This document shows positions 1 through 12,324 of a stretch of DNA of 64,000 nucleotides, piece by piece. Origin of the DNA: Scleromitrula shiraiana (lineage: Eukaryota; Ascomycota; Leotiomycetes; Helotiales; Sclerotiniaceae); the NCBI GenBank assembly GCA_028455995.1, contig JABELC010000005.1:2790001-2854000 (forward strand), in the 5' to 3' direction. The translations under genes were made by a program, and so were the position numbers. Every line of letters begins with the position of its first letter. Positions within the stretch are counted from its first letter, which is position 1. The notes beneath the pieces are model-generated. The model did no database searches. It was not told the origin of the DNA and worked only from the letters and a program-made list of their open reading frames with translations.

Positions 1-1687
1 TCTCGTCTTTGACTGGAAGCTTTCTGATCTCCGCGGCCCAGTATTTCACCAATCTTCCACTGTAAAGCATTAGCATATATCACATGTATTTATTACTATA
101 TAGACCAAAGAACTCGGAAACTTACAGCAATCCTCTCAGCACCCATCCTCGCACCCTCCAGGTTAGGTGAAGCGGGACCCATTCGCAGACTTGCTAATCT
201 CCCTGTAACGAAAAAGGGTACATCCTCACTCCAACTCAAATCATGCGTCAAGCATGGAAAGCCTCCCACCGTTTCCAATGGATATTTTTCAAGAAGTGGT
301 TGTACTGCTTGAATCTTCTTGAAGTCAATATCGAAGCCAGTCGCATATATAACATGGTCAAAACATGGGAGATCTTGTAGCTCTGGAGTAGTTTCTACAG
401 ACCATGTATTAGATATGGTGTTCCATGATGCGGAAGCTATGTTTGTGTGTTCGTGAAGTGAGAGCCGTTCACTTGCAATATATGACTTTAAGATATGATG
501 GTATTCAGAATTGACACTTCCTCCATTTCTGGCCTTCTTGTACATTTCCAACCTCTCTTCGTCGTTATCCAAACCCCAGAATTGAGCGAGGAAGACATTC
601 TTGAATTTCGCAACCCATCCAAGCTCCATATCGAAATCTTTAATTTTTAAAGACCCTCGCATTATATGATAAACTTTGGTAACACCAGATTTGAGTGCAT
701 GATCCGCGATTTGAGCGCTTGTGAGACCACCACCCACAATAAGGAGCTTAGTTTGTTGTTTGAGAGAGATTTTGCGGAGCATATGAGATGGCAAAATCGT
801 GTCATTCGGGGTGCTCGAAGGATGTAGAGCATGACTTATACTTCCTGCTTCCCCAAATGGACAATCAATGGGTAAAGCTGGCTTCAGAGCCGCACCGGCA
901 GCAAATACAACAACGTGAGCCCGTTTGATGCCGGTGGAGGTATGGAGTGTAAATGTTCCAGGGAATTCTGCGCATAGAGATTGCTCGTAGTCCACAGAAT
1001 GAACGTCGCTTTTCTCGACAAGGTTTGTAAGATCATAACGGGCGGCGATATCTTGGCAAAAGTTTTTGAACAGTGCAGTGCTTGGCCGGAAGTAATCAGG
1101 TCGATCTCGTTCATCCAAGTATGTGGTTTCCTGTAGACGTTTGCCCCTGTTCAATCAGCATCTAGATCACCAATTTCAGATTGAAATATGAGAGGTCTTT
1201 ACCCTTTCTTCATTTTTTGTTTCCGCTGATGCTTACTCAGTTCCTTACCGATCACACCATGAATCTCCTTGAGTTCGTCAACCCGATCCTGCTTCCATGC
1301 ATATCCCCTCAAACCATCTCTATCCCGTGGATCTGGATGGAAGAACATAGGACTTCTCAGATAGCTAATGTTTAGCTTCTTGAATCTTTCATTCCATGCA
1401 CTCATCCATTCGCTTCCATGCGCATCCAGTACAGCAATATCTAAATCCTCACAACAAGATGCCCCTTGAACCAGTCGATCGCAGGCAGTATGTGAACGTC
1501 GGCTTGTCCTAAAAGATTTAGAGGTTTGTCTTGCAGATGACGCTTTCATCCAGTGGTAGCGCTGGTGCTCAGAGTCCGTGAATAATGATGATGGCGTGCT
1601 TTCACGAAGACGTGCAGCGACAGCGAGGCCACATGGACCACCGCCAATGATGAGAACATCATGAATATGGGTATCTTCGACGGACAT
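1..1687 (-). CDS. FAD-dependent monooxygenase (lysine/ornithine N-monooxygenase-like), 3' end outside window
   Basis: Three exons: 1687-1203, 1146-126 and 59-1, the last running off the window. Phases join exactly (2 then 0), giving at least 521 residues. An N-terminal dinucleotide-binding motif (GGGPCG, residues 15-20) suits FAD. A second glycine-rich motif (GGGLTS, from about residue 300) suits NAD(P)H. The ATGFD signature near residue 429 is typical of flavin monooxygenases. The block LRSPMFFHPDPRDRD matches fungal proteins annotated as lysine/ornithine monooxygenase-like. I start at the ATG at 1687, next to the Rossmann fold. An in-frame ATG at 1825 would add 46 residues without domain character. 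The substrate cannot be read from sequence; a role in siderophore synthesis is only one option, and an OSGIN-like function is another. No biosynthetic neighbours are visible. Confidence 0.8.
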
Positions 1688-1930
1688 TGTAATTATTTGG
1701 ATATCTTGCTTTTCTACAATTGGGTTCAAGGGATCTTGAGAGGTTATTACAAGACCTGGGGTGGGTACCTTGATGGTCACCTTGATGGGCATCGATCGAC
1801 CCTGGACTCCCAGAGTCCAAGCCATGTGTGACTAATCTACATTATATTCTACGTAGATAAGAACAGCTTGCACAATTGCAAATGCTCTACATAATGGTGT
1901 TACATACCAAATGAATCTCTAGATCCAAAA

Positions 1931-3722
1931 TCACGCTTGATCAACCCAGCCCAATTTCTCACCCATTTTAACTTTTTGCCCTTTCTCAATGGCCCAATTC
2001 CACCCACCCTTTCTCGAATGCTTCTCACCCATCCAACCTTCGTCAAGACTTGGTCTTTGTCCCTTGGGTGCCTCGAAAACAAGGACAACCGTGCTTCCTA
2101 ATTGAAAACCTCCCATTTCCTCCCCTCTTTTGAGAGCATGACCGTGTAAGATAGGGCTTGCTGCTTCGTAGGTAGCTTCCGCAAATCCACTGTATGACTC
2201 GCCACGTTTTGCCGCATCATCAGCTGCCTTGTCTGCAGCAGTATCTGTTGTCAAAGAATTTGTTCGCAATTCTCGGTCGAAGTTGATCTTGATTGAACCA
2301 ACATTTGTAGCGCCTACAGGGATGAAAGAAAAGAACCCCCATCTCCATCGGCCGAGAAGCACGACTCGCTCATTAAGTGTGAATAGACCTGGCAATGTTC
2401 GTTGGAGATAGGGGGATACAGAGTACAACTCTCCTGCAAAATGTCGTCGCTTCTCAGCCACCCAGGCGGTTGGAGAATGAAAACGGTGATAGTCACCAGG
2501 CGCTAGATACACCACTACATAATACAATGCGCTCCGATTTTCTGAGGTTACACGAGAATACCATGGACGCTCGCCAAGAGCAAGATCGGCACGGACTTCG
2601 GCTTCGGAAGCAGCCGCTGGTTTAGTAGAAGCATCACTTGATTTTTTTCCAGGTTGCTTTTGAGGTGGCCCTGATAGTAAATTCGGAAGTGTATAAGAAA
2701 TACCATTGACGGTTGCAAATTTCTCATCTTGCCTGATGATCTCCTCATCACCATCGTGATATCTGGCTTTGCTTGTTTTAGGTGTAGTATCTTGAGGTGG
2801 CGTAAATATGTTTGAAGGGTTCGCAGGATTAGGTGAGGTGGCTGGTTTGGAAGTGCCAAGGAGGGCATCGAGACTGTATGTCATACCCTTAACTTGTTCC
2901 ACTTCACCACTTTCAATGGCTCCAAATTGAAGAACCCGTCCATCGGCGGGCGATAGGAGCGCATTCGGATTTGGATCCAGTGGTCGAACCCCTGGTTTCA
3001 ATGTTCGGTAGAAAAAAGAGGCCAAATTTGGGTAAACATGAAGATCAGGTTCGGATACTTCAGAAAGACTACAGGAAAGTTAGTGAGGTCTAAGCATGTA
3101 AGAATTTCTGCTCATACTTGACACCAAATATAAACGAATATAATTTAAATCCCGGCACACGTAAATAATAAGGTATCTCTAGCTCATTGAATCTACCCCA
3201 AAGTCTTGACATTGCTTTGAGTGGTAACGTTGACATTACTTGGACCTGCCTACAACTTTGTTAGCTAGCAGACTGAATGGTGATGAAAATCCACGCATCT
3301 ATTTGCACATACCATGGTCCTGATGGCCGCACCCTTTCTCTTCTCTTTGGTCGGTCTTGAGATTCACCATCGCTCTCATTATTTCCAAAACCGTCCGAAT
3401 CTTCCCCACGCCGCCTTGCCTTTTCTCGCTCATTTACTCGATACAATTGTCCAAGACCTAAAAACCCAATACCTAAGCCCACAGGTATGTGATACCATGT
3501 TATTTTCGTTTCGCTGAGAGCCTTCCCTAGTCTCGACCTAAAAGATTCCTTATATTTGTTATTCTGCCGATAGTACCTGGCAGATGATGAGAAGTTTCGA
3601 GATCCATGGCACCTACATAGGCATTTCGATTGCCGTATGATTGAAGCGGAAGGTAATGTAGAATAGCTGCTCAATATCGGATTGGGAGATATTGCATGTA
3701 TACCAATAAATCGAGACGCCAT
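1931..3722 (-). CDS. PSD1: Phosphatidylserine decarboxylase, mitochondrial (Psd1 type)
   Basis: Exons 3722-3313, 3249-3118 and 3068-1931 join in phase to 559 residues. The enzyme makes phosphatidylethanolamine from phosphatidylserine at the mitochondrial inner membrane. The N-terminus is Ser/Arg-rich like a targeting peptide and is followed by a hydrophobic segment (around residues 80-97). Exon 2 carries the conserved WGRFNELEIPYYLR region. The C-terminal LGST (residues 504-507) is the self-cleavage site: the chain breaks between Gly505 and Ser506, and the serine becomes the pyruvoyl group. A Ser/Pro/Lys-rich insert of about 70 residues interrupts the catalytic domain, as is common in filamentous fungi. 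The gene is divergent from the Herp-like gene, with 702 bp between the two start codons. Confidence 0.95.
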
Positions 3723-4424
3723 CGAAAAACCGAGAATTGAATAGTATTAAGTGAAATTTTGAGTTTAATTCTTATATTAATTGAACGATACCTACTAAAA
3801 GATGCCAAGGTGTATGTATTTACAGTAAAATAGATATTTTTAGGAATATTTCTGATGTTTGTACCTGCAAACTCTGGATGACGATTTCTACCAATTTTCT
3901 GCTGGGCAATTAATTATCAAGTTAAGTGGAAGGCGGTGTGATATGTCTAACTTATTAGTATCTCGTACCTTACATAAGCATGGCTTATGATATGGATTAC
4001 CCCCCCGAAGGAATTGGTGTTAGATTTATTAATACGTATGCGTATGTTCAACTTACTCACTCAGTATTAGATATATCATATCAGTCAGTCAGTTATAGAA
4101 AAGTAAACGTGGGATCTTTTACTTTTACTATTACCATCCGTAACTCAATCACTCAATATCAATACCCTTCTGATATCACACCATTCTCAATTCCATTATA
4201 TTCCCAATCAAATCACCTAACAAATCAATACTGGTCGATCTACTCGAGTACACTCGTTCAATCTATTCGCGATCACCAGCTACGATTTGTATATTCATGG
4301 AAAATCCCAAGGAACATACAATTACACATTTTGTTGTTGATTAAGCTTCTCATAACCGGCGCATATACTAGATCATCAGGTCATCGAACGAACTGATAAG
4401 TACAAATAAGGTTAACTATTCATT
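3723..4424. promoter_or_regulatory. Shared upstream region between PSD1 (-) and the Herp-like gene (+)
   Basis: This 702-bp gap between divergent genes must hold both promoters. It is AT-rich with short TCAGTCAG repeats near 4082. A 138-codon open frame (3980-4396) lies just upstream of the Herp-like ATG. Its product (Ser/Tyr/Ile-rich, no motif) does not look like a real protein. It may be leader sequence carrying an upstream ORF. No specific factor site was identified. Confidence 0.5.
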
Positions 4425-6699
4425 ATGTCGCGACCTTTAGAAAATGGCTTTGGAAGTGATGCGCCCATGATGGATGAAAAACGACCTGAACCAACAACTT
4501 TCACTCTTTCTATTGTGTCTCCTTCAACCGAAATTGCAAGCCCTCTTACTTTTCCTCACATGTTGGCGAGTACCACAGTCCAAGAGCTGAAGGCAAAGAT
4601 CAGAGACCTTGTGCCAACGAAACCTGATGATATTAGCCAACGTATCATTCATCGCGGTAGAATGCTTGGGGATTCGCAGACAATGCTACAAGTTTTTGGG
4701 CAGGACAGCGTAAGATGACCCGCCCTCTCTAGACTCATTTACTAATTCCACCTTTCAGTTATCGAACCCAGATACACATACTCTTCACCTAGTCCTTCGA
4801 CCCCCTCCCCCGGACCTCACTCCTGCAAATACCGGCGCTTCGAATTCCGTGCCAAATATCCAGCAGCGTCCAGAAAACGTCACTGCACCCCCTCCTGCCC
4901 CGAACCCTTCTCACAGGACCCCTTCAGCAACCCCAATGCAAGGCCCACCGGTGCAACATCAGTTACCTACATTTCAACAATTCCAACAACACCATCACCA
5001 CCACGATCTTAATCACACCGAACACACGCATAATACTATGACGCAGCGTTTACATCAATTACAGCGTGAGACCGAGCGACTACAGCAAGAGATTGAGTCC
5101 GGGGCTCGGGCATACCAGTTTCAATTGGGAAGAATCATGAACAACATAGGCAATCAAACACCCCCGCCGCCAACACGCAACCCTTTTTCATCTCCAAATG
5201 GGCGCACCTCTGTTCAACAACTTATTGCAGAGCAACAACAAAGACGAGCTACTGAAGGACGTCAATTAGCTCCGGATTCAAGCCGTGCATCGCCCTTCAA
5301 TAGATTTAATACAGGCGGATTATCTCACTTTCGGAATCCTGACCACAGTACTACGTACACACGTGAAGGTGTCGGCCCAAATGGAGAAAGATGGCAAGTC
5401 ACGGTGAATGAGACCACAACAACAATTCCTCTACAGCATTCGCGACAGCAAAGCGATCATGGTGGTGGAAATGTTACGAACCCCGCCACAGATCTGCAAC
5501 ACATGCTGCGGAACATGGATAGATTTATGGCTACCAACCCGCAGAATGGCGCACAAAGATCATCTTCGGATCCAACATCAACGCGTACTGAAGTCCATGA
5601 TCGTTCGTCAAACACCACTCCTGCAACTCCAGCTCAACCGAATTCCAATTCTCCTTCATCTACATTTCTTCACAACCCCGCTGCTACCGTATCTGCTCCA
5701 AATTTAACACACACCCGTACAACTACCACTAACCCTACATCTACTCCAACTACTGACCCCATGGTTTATATTTTGACGTCCCCCTCGGGTCCACGTGCGC
5801 TCCTGATCAATAATTCAGAATCATTCTATACACCACGCCCTTCGAGACATCGCCAAAATAACACCATAGCACAGAGTAACAGGCAAGCTCGAGAAGCAGT
5901 TGGACTACCTGAGTATCGGAATAGATATGCGCAACGGGCTCGTAGAGGACCTCGCCCAGGTGCCAATAACGATAATGTCCCTGTTGATTTTGCACAACCA
6001 CACAATCGTGACGCGAGACCAGCAGTTCCTGTTGCAGCTCGACTTTTCAATATAATCTGGTTGATTGTCCGCTTGGTGGCATTCGTGTGGTTTTTCACGT
6101 CCAGCAACACCAGTTGGTCAAGATTCTTAATGATGATTGGGCTTGCATTAACTGTATTTATCATCAATACAGGGGTATTCACTGGGGCTTTCAACGGTGT
6201 TGCAGATGAGGCTGTGGGCGTTATTAGAAGACATCTCGAGAATCTCGCTCGCCCAGACGGGGAAGCAGAGCCTATTGCTCGTCAGAATGCAGCTGCAGAA
6301 GCTGATGGGCAACCTCGGTTACGCCATGGCGAGCTTGACGAAGCTCAAGTTGCCGCAAGACTCATCGAACAGCGAAGGCAGGCTAACGAAAGAGGATGGC
6401 TTATGTCTCAGATTCGGAGAGCCGAACATGCAGCTTTGCTTTTTATAGCCAGTTTGATTCCAGGAGTTGGTGAACTACATATTGCAGCTCGTGACAGCGC
6501 AGCTAGAGAGGCTGCTGCCGCGGTTGCCGAGGCTGAAAGACAGCGCCTTGAAGCAGAGAATGCGGCGAATGATAACAATGGAGATGCTGGTCCTGATGGT
6601 GCTGAGCAACAGCCAGAGAGAGCTACAGGTGGTTCTGCAGCGGCAGAAGGTCAACAGGCAATTGGGGAGGTTGGGGCTCAACCGCTTATTGCCACTTAA
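4425..6699 (+). CDS. Herp-like ubiquitin-domain ER membrane protein
   Basis: Two exons, 4425-4709 and 4759-6699, separated by a 49-bp intron, give 741 residues. Residues about 26-115 form a ubiquitin-like fold (TVQELKAKIRDLVP, then RIIHRGRMLGDSQTM, then TLHLVLRP across the splice). A long Pro/Gln/His/Asn-rich linker follows, then two adjacent hydrophobic segments around residues 520-580 that probably form a membrane hairpin, and an Ala/Glu/Arg-rich tail. This order (UBL, linker, membrane hairpin) is that of HERPUD/Herp proteins, which work in ER-associated degradation. A link to the fungal Dsc ubiquitin ligase is possible but not shown. The family call rests on architecture, so the exact orthologue is uncertain. 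Confidence 0.8.
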
Positions 6700-7328
6700 T
6701 AGTTTCTTTAAGACTGAAAGGCAGTCGCAGCCGCATGGCGTTTTATTAGCAATTCAAACTTGTTTAGATAGATATCTGTATGAACAGCAAAGAATAGTCT
6801 AATGACTAAGAGGGAGGGTTTTATACTTCACTAGTTAGACGAATCTACAGCGAATGAAAGAGTCCATAGTCACTAGTTCCATGCATATATCTTAATGAAT
6901 TTTAAGGATTCCGTGCTCCTCCAAGTCGAATTCCTGCTCCCATAAGCCATTGCGCTAAGCTATTTCCGCAATACATACCAACTCCTTGAACATGGAATAT
7001 TTATTGAAATATGGCATTCGATCGAACTTTGAACATGACAATTACTTTTACACAATGATGAATTTGATTTGAAATTACTCAGTAGTCTGAGATATTTGAG
7101 AAGGGAGAGAAGATGTCTTTAATTTTTAAGTACCAATTCATAACCATGAACAAATATACACTTGATATAGCCCCTATATATAATTCATATGTATATCAAG
7201 GCGGATCGCATCAAACGTAAACACATTCCGGCTATAATATCAAACCGAGAAAAAGCTGTTATGGTACAAGAAGTACACTTTGAACGCCACCCAATGCTAT
7301 CATTTAATTACACTCCTGTCTTGATGAC
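6700..7328. other. Convergent 3' intergenic region
   Basis: This 629-bp AT-rich spacer lies between the 3' ends of the Herp-like gene and CLU1. It should contain both 3' UTRs and polyadenylation signals. The short open frame near its right edge is antisense to the CLU1 3' end. No further gene is visible. Confidence 0.6.
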
Positions 7329-10300
7329 CTATTTTCCAGCTGCAGAGGCACCACCTCGTCTCTTTGGGTTATTACGAGCAGGCCGCTTTTTGGCTTTGCC
7401 GGATTGATCAGTTCCCTCAATGAATTTTAGAAGTTCATCAATGCTTCTCGAGTCAAGTCCTCTCGATGTGCGGGGATCACGGCCTGTTGCTGCTTCGGCA
7501 GTTTGTCCGACTTGAGGTTGTGGACGAGTTTGGCCCAAGGTCACGCGTGGTGACACGCGGATACCAGCTCGGATTTGGCGTGCTTCAACATCTTTTGCAT
7601 GCTTAGCAATTGAGACTGCGTTTTGTGTGAGCTGCTCGAGCCATTTCTCAGCCTCTTTTGTGTTCTTGTCCTCTGCGCCTAGCTCAGTGAGGAAAATGTT
7701 ATACGATTCACGCATGCGATTGACCGCAGACTTGGAGTCCTGATCCAATGCCAAGGCCTGCGCCAATTGGAAGAGCAAGGTTGCAGCATTGATCGAGTGC
7801 TTGCCGTACACCTCTTCACAGATCTTGAGGGAGGCCTCAAACCACATACGAGAATCATGGTATTCCTTCAAGTGTTGTAACATAACGGCTGCATTGTTGA
7901 TAGTTGTAATTGAATCCGGATGGTTTGGTCCATAGACGACTTTCCACAAATCTAAAGCATGCTTGATATATGTCAAAGCTAACTTGGTCTCTCCACTTGC
8001 ATGCCCAATGAGACCAAGGTTAAGGTAATTCAATAACGTTTCGGCGTTGTCAACACCGAGTGTTCTCTCAGACACGATAACAGCCTTACGAGCAAGCTCT
8101 ATAGCTGCCTCTTTCTCTTCCAATTGATAATAGAGCATAGATAGCGAGTTGTAAACTCGAGCAACCTCGGGGTGGAGAATACCATAGATTTGTTCATGTA
8201 AGGACAAAGATTCTAGCAATAATTCTTGACCTAATTTCTTCTGATCCTGAAGAAGCGAGATACGGCCAGCTTCTAACGCTTCTTCTGCGAGAGAACTTCG
8301 TGGAGAAGCTTCTTTGATTACTGGAACCATATTGAGAATGTTGTCGGGATTGAAGGTGACAGGTGCCGCAGCATTAACTGATACAACAGATGCTGGTGAA
8401 CCGTCACGAGCGCTCTTTTTCTTCTTCTTACCATTGGTGCTCTGTCCATTGGTGGGTGTGTCTTTGCCAGTAGTACCGTTGGTTGTTGATAAGGAAGCGT
8501 TTGCGTCAGCCTGTGATTGCTTAGTGAAGTGATAAGGCTTCATCTCCAACTGAATACCAAGCTTCAGGGATACTTCACGAAGGAGTTGCAAATGCTTGAT
8601 CTCTGCAGCCCATGTGGGATCGAGGGTGTAGCGGAATCGTTGCTTGACTTGAATCTCAATGTCTTGTCTGAGACTTTCAGGGGACACTTCTTTAAATTTC
8701 AAATCTGCTTCTGGGTAGAGGGTTGACATAGCTTCATCAATATCTGCTTTTGGTGCAGCGTTGAGATCCGTTCCGAGCAAGCAGTTAAGCAGATGAGCAG
8801 TACATGAGCTTGTCAAAGGAATAGGAAGGTAGCGAAGATATTTGCCGGCAACATGCTTGAAAGCTCTGGATACCATTTCCTGAACAGAAAGAGTACGTAA
8901 TGACTCAAGTCTCTTGCCTTCGGAAAGTGTTGCAATCTGCCCTAAGTATCTGATATTGATACCGCGCTTGTGAAGCAGTCTGCTTAACGATTGTCCATCC
9001 ATGGGGAATCCAACATCACCTTCCTTGAGATCATTCACGAGCTCGGGTAAGACGGTTTTGCGGAGGTATTCACAAGCTTTTCGTACTTGTTCCTCATCGC
9101 TGACCAGCTCGGCCTTCTCCTCGTCGGTTTGCGGCTGTTGGCCACTGAATGCATCGGGATTTAATGCGAAATTGAAATCAGTGATATCGATCTTCTCTTG
9201 CTCGGGTGCTGCAGTTGTGACAGTTTGAGAATCATTTGATTCCCCATCCTTGTCATTGTCCTTTTTATGGGAATCAGATCCCTCAACTGCAGGTTCCGTG
9301 GATTTCTCCTCGGTGGCGGCTGGGATGGCTTTTTGGGCTTCACGCTTACGTTCCAACTCCGCGTTCATCCACTCCCGTCTTTTGACTTTCCAGTAAGAAT
9401 CTACCAATTCAGGTCGCATAACTGTCATGCGATGTGGATATGCGGATTCGCTGGCCCCATTGGTTTGCTCCGGGCTGTCAATTGCGGTGCCGCATTCCTC
9501 CATCCAAGCTATGTCTAGAGGTGTAACTCTGTACAAATCAAGGACATATTTTCTACCGTCAGTACCCAAAAGACCTTTGGTCTCGATACTGCCTTCAAGT
9601 TCATGGCGCTTTGCATCCTTATCCCATACCGCATGCTTTTTAACCTTCAAAGCCTTGGAGAGTTTTTGAAATACTGAAACAAACTTCTCATCAGATGCCA
9701 CGATATCTTTGCCATCGACAGCACCATAGTCAATTTGGTTCTCGCCTGGGTCACGCTGTTTGAAGATGCCCGGAACAATACTTTGTCCAACAATACGCTT
9801 TCCAAGGTAATCAATAACAACGGTCCCTGGAGTAAAAAGGCCGTCGATATCCAACTGGTTGACCATGCGAACTCCCATAACGTCTTTACCCACTGCTGCT
9901 CTGGCAGCTTCGTCGCCACCCTCCGAGGCAAACGTGCCAACACCATCGGCTCCGAATGAGAAAAACACATTGTTGTATACGAAAATTTGCGCATCTTTAC
10001 CTTCAGTAGGATTCAGAGGAGCTATTTCACCCCTAGCAACCAGAACCGCACCACGAGCAGCAGCGTCATTGTAATCAGCAAACAACTTTGAAGTCAATCG
10101 CTCTCTGAAGACACGATCCTGAACGGTCTCTTTCGGTAACTCTCTAGTAGATTGAAATTCTTCATTCCAATCTCGTAGAGTTTCGCTATTCTCAATACCA
10201 GCAATCAGGTAGTTTTCTTGTGTACGTGTGATGTCAGATTGGTGCGCGACCAGAGGTGCTGATGCTGCTGGCACGATCCAAGGATTCGATGGGGTTGCAT

Positions 10301-11591
10301 TGGTAATTTGGAATGTTGCCAATGGCTCTTTCAGATTGTTATATTCTTGAAGGCTTTTGAATGAATTCTCGAATGATGGAGATATTTCACCAAGCAAAGC
10401 CAAAAGGGAGTGTGCAGAATGTGCTTTTGGTGCTGCCCTCGGTAACGGATCAAACTTGGCGTTGGAAGACTTATTCACGTAAAACCCTGATACATGCGAT
10501 GTAATCTGGAATTGCTCTCCCTCGTTCGTGGTAACCTGTAAATAGAGTAAATGTCCTTTTTGTCTAAGGTGGTAAGGCGGTGGATTCCAAGGAGAGACGG
10601 ATATTGACTTCACGGTCTTTGGAGCTGGTTCCTGTGGTTTTGGTAGAAGTGTTGAGATATTCCCAGATGCTTGGAAGTCAAACCCAACCATAGGATGGGC
10701 TGGTGGCGTGTTCGTGCCGTTGGAGTTTGGCTCCGTACCCGAAACGGAATCTAGCAATGATACACCCGACAAGATGCCGTGCAAGGTATCAGTACGATTT
10801 CCAGCAGCACCAATTAGCTCCCGAACTCTGACAATATGTATTCTGGCCTCCTTCTCCGTATAAGGATCCTCGATCAAATGTAATTCCGAATCCGCAGTCA
10901 ATCCGGGAACTTCAGATATCTGAGAGAAGTCATTTATTCTCTCGCCTTTATGTTCGAGATGGAAACATGAGTATTGGAAAGTTCCAGGAAGCTCGATTAT
11001 CGATTGTCGTACATCGTGTATCGCCTCTTGTGAAGAGACCTTGGACATCTTAGCACCATCTCGCCAATTGCCATGGTTCGAAAGGGGAAGCCACGGAACC
11101 ACTCACGATTATTTGTATTTTATGGGGCTCACGAGGAAGTACCACAGTCAATTGAAAGACTTTATTCTCAGATTAGCATAACCGTATAATTTACAAATTG
11201 CCAATAAGTCCTACCTTCACCGCCTGCTTCCCCACCATCTTCTTCTTCATTTTCAACTCCATTGGGTGTAGCAGCATCCTCAGAGACAAGCTTTTGTGAG
11301 ATCGAATCAGATGGAGTTTCCGGAGAAGGTTTTTCTGTGAATTTCACGTTAATTAAGAACAAGACATAGACAGCAACTCAATATGTATCAATTGAGGGGT
11401 TTGTGGGATTTGAAGAAGGGTGAAGGGTGAGGGGTGAGGGGTGAGTGGTGAGGGGCGAAAGGCAAAGCTAATTAAATATTCGCACATATTCCAGATCTAA
11501 ATCTAGACAAATACTCAACTCAAAAGGAAGAAATAGAGAAGATATGCTTACCAGAAGTGATGTTAACGTCATTCATTGCAACTTGGTCCAT
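7329..11591 (-). CDS. CLU1: Clustered mitochondria protein / Tif31-type eIF3-associated factor
   Basis: Exons 11591-11552, 11334-11215, 11159-11107 and 11039-7329 join in phase (1, 1, 0) to 1307 residues. The family controls mitochondrial distribution, binds mRNAs for mitochondrial proteins and associates with eIF3. The N-terminal ubiquitin-like CLU_N region (QLTVVLPREPHKIQ, then SIIELPGTFQYSCFHLEH) spans exons 3-4. The central CLU domain, a Lys/Asp/Glu-rich linker, the eIF3-p135-like region and C-terminal tetratricopeptide repeats (about residues 1000-1170, such as LLNYLNLGLIGHASGETKLAL) follow in the usual order. The last acceptor was placed at AAG|GTC because the translated junction QII-VSSQE fits the family; an alternative two codons upstream is possible. 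The tail is basic and ends KRRGGASAAGK. Confidence 0.95.
11417..11456. repeat. GGGGTGA-like tandem repeat in CLU1 intron 1
   Basis: About five imperfect 7-bp units of the GGGTGAG type lie inside the first CLU1 intron (11335-11551). Strong G asymmetry on the plus strand means C-rich RNA in the transcript. It is probably a simple minisatellite of variable length. Confidence 0.75.
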
Positions 11592-12324
11592 TTTGAAGTG
11601 GAAAGCTTTTGTTTTTTATAATATAAATACAATGAAGGATTGGATCGAAAAGACACAAAAAAGAAGGTATTTCAACGCAAAAATGCAGAGAAATTCAGGT
11701 CAAAATTGATCTCGAGATGTTATACAATGATAAAAGGAAAAGGTCAAAAACCTTGAGAGAGAAAGAATCCGATGTTCCTTCTGTTTTCTTCTTCTTTCCT
11801 TATGCAAATCGAAATAGAAGAATAAATTTCGATTTTTCCAAACTTCTTGACAATACGAATAAAATTTAGTTGATGGTGCGGAATAAACTCGGCCCGAAAA
11901 ATAATCCTTGCAGGTAGTTCTATCTTCTATTGTTGACATCAAAATAATATAAATAAATAAAATACTCGAGTACAAACATACATCTCTTTGCTTCTACCTA
12001 CTTATGAATACTACTGCCACTGCTACTTCTACTACTATTGCATAGTATTTAATCACATTTACAACTCAAAAATAGCAATAATTGCTTTGCATAAATTCTC
12101 AATAGAAGTTGCATTTCTCTAATTATTTGCTATCGAAATTAGCTTCTAGATCGCGATTCCTTATAAGTGTATCATATAAATAAATACAATACCCCGGGTA
12201 GCAATTTATTGATTACTTTGCTTGGATTTCGAAAATCGTTGAAAAGAAGAGTCAGTATGCTTGCTAACTTGGTTTCCTAGAAAATGCTGAAACATACTCA
12301 TACTTGATTATCTAGAATAATATT
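11592..12324. promoter_or_regulatory. Shared upstream region between CLU1 (-) and the 842-residue gene (+)
   Basis: This 733-bp divergent spacer is AT-rich, with a CT/AG-rich stretch around 11760-11800. No protein-coding frame in it shows domain character. It presumably holds both promoters and 5' leaders. Confidence 0.5.

Noticed and set aside
1..1687. Siderophore biosynthesis cluster
   Set aside because: One monooxygenase-like gene and a distant ferric reductase do not make a cluster; no peptide synthetase or acyltransferase is present.
3980..4396. 138-residue protein gene
   Set aside because: No motif, odd composition and position directly before a real start codon; kept only as a possible upstream ORF.
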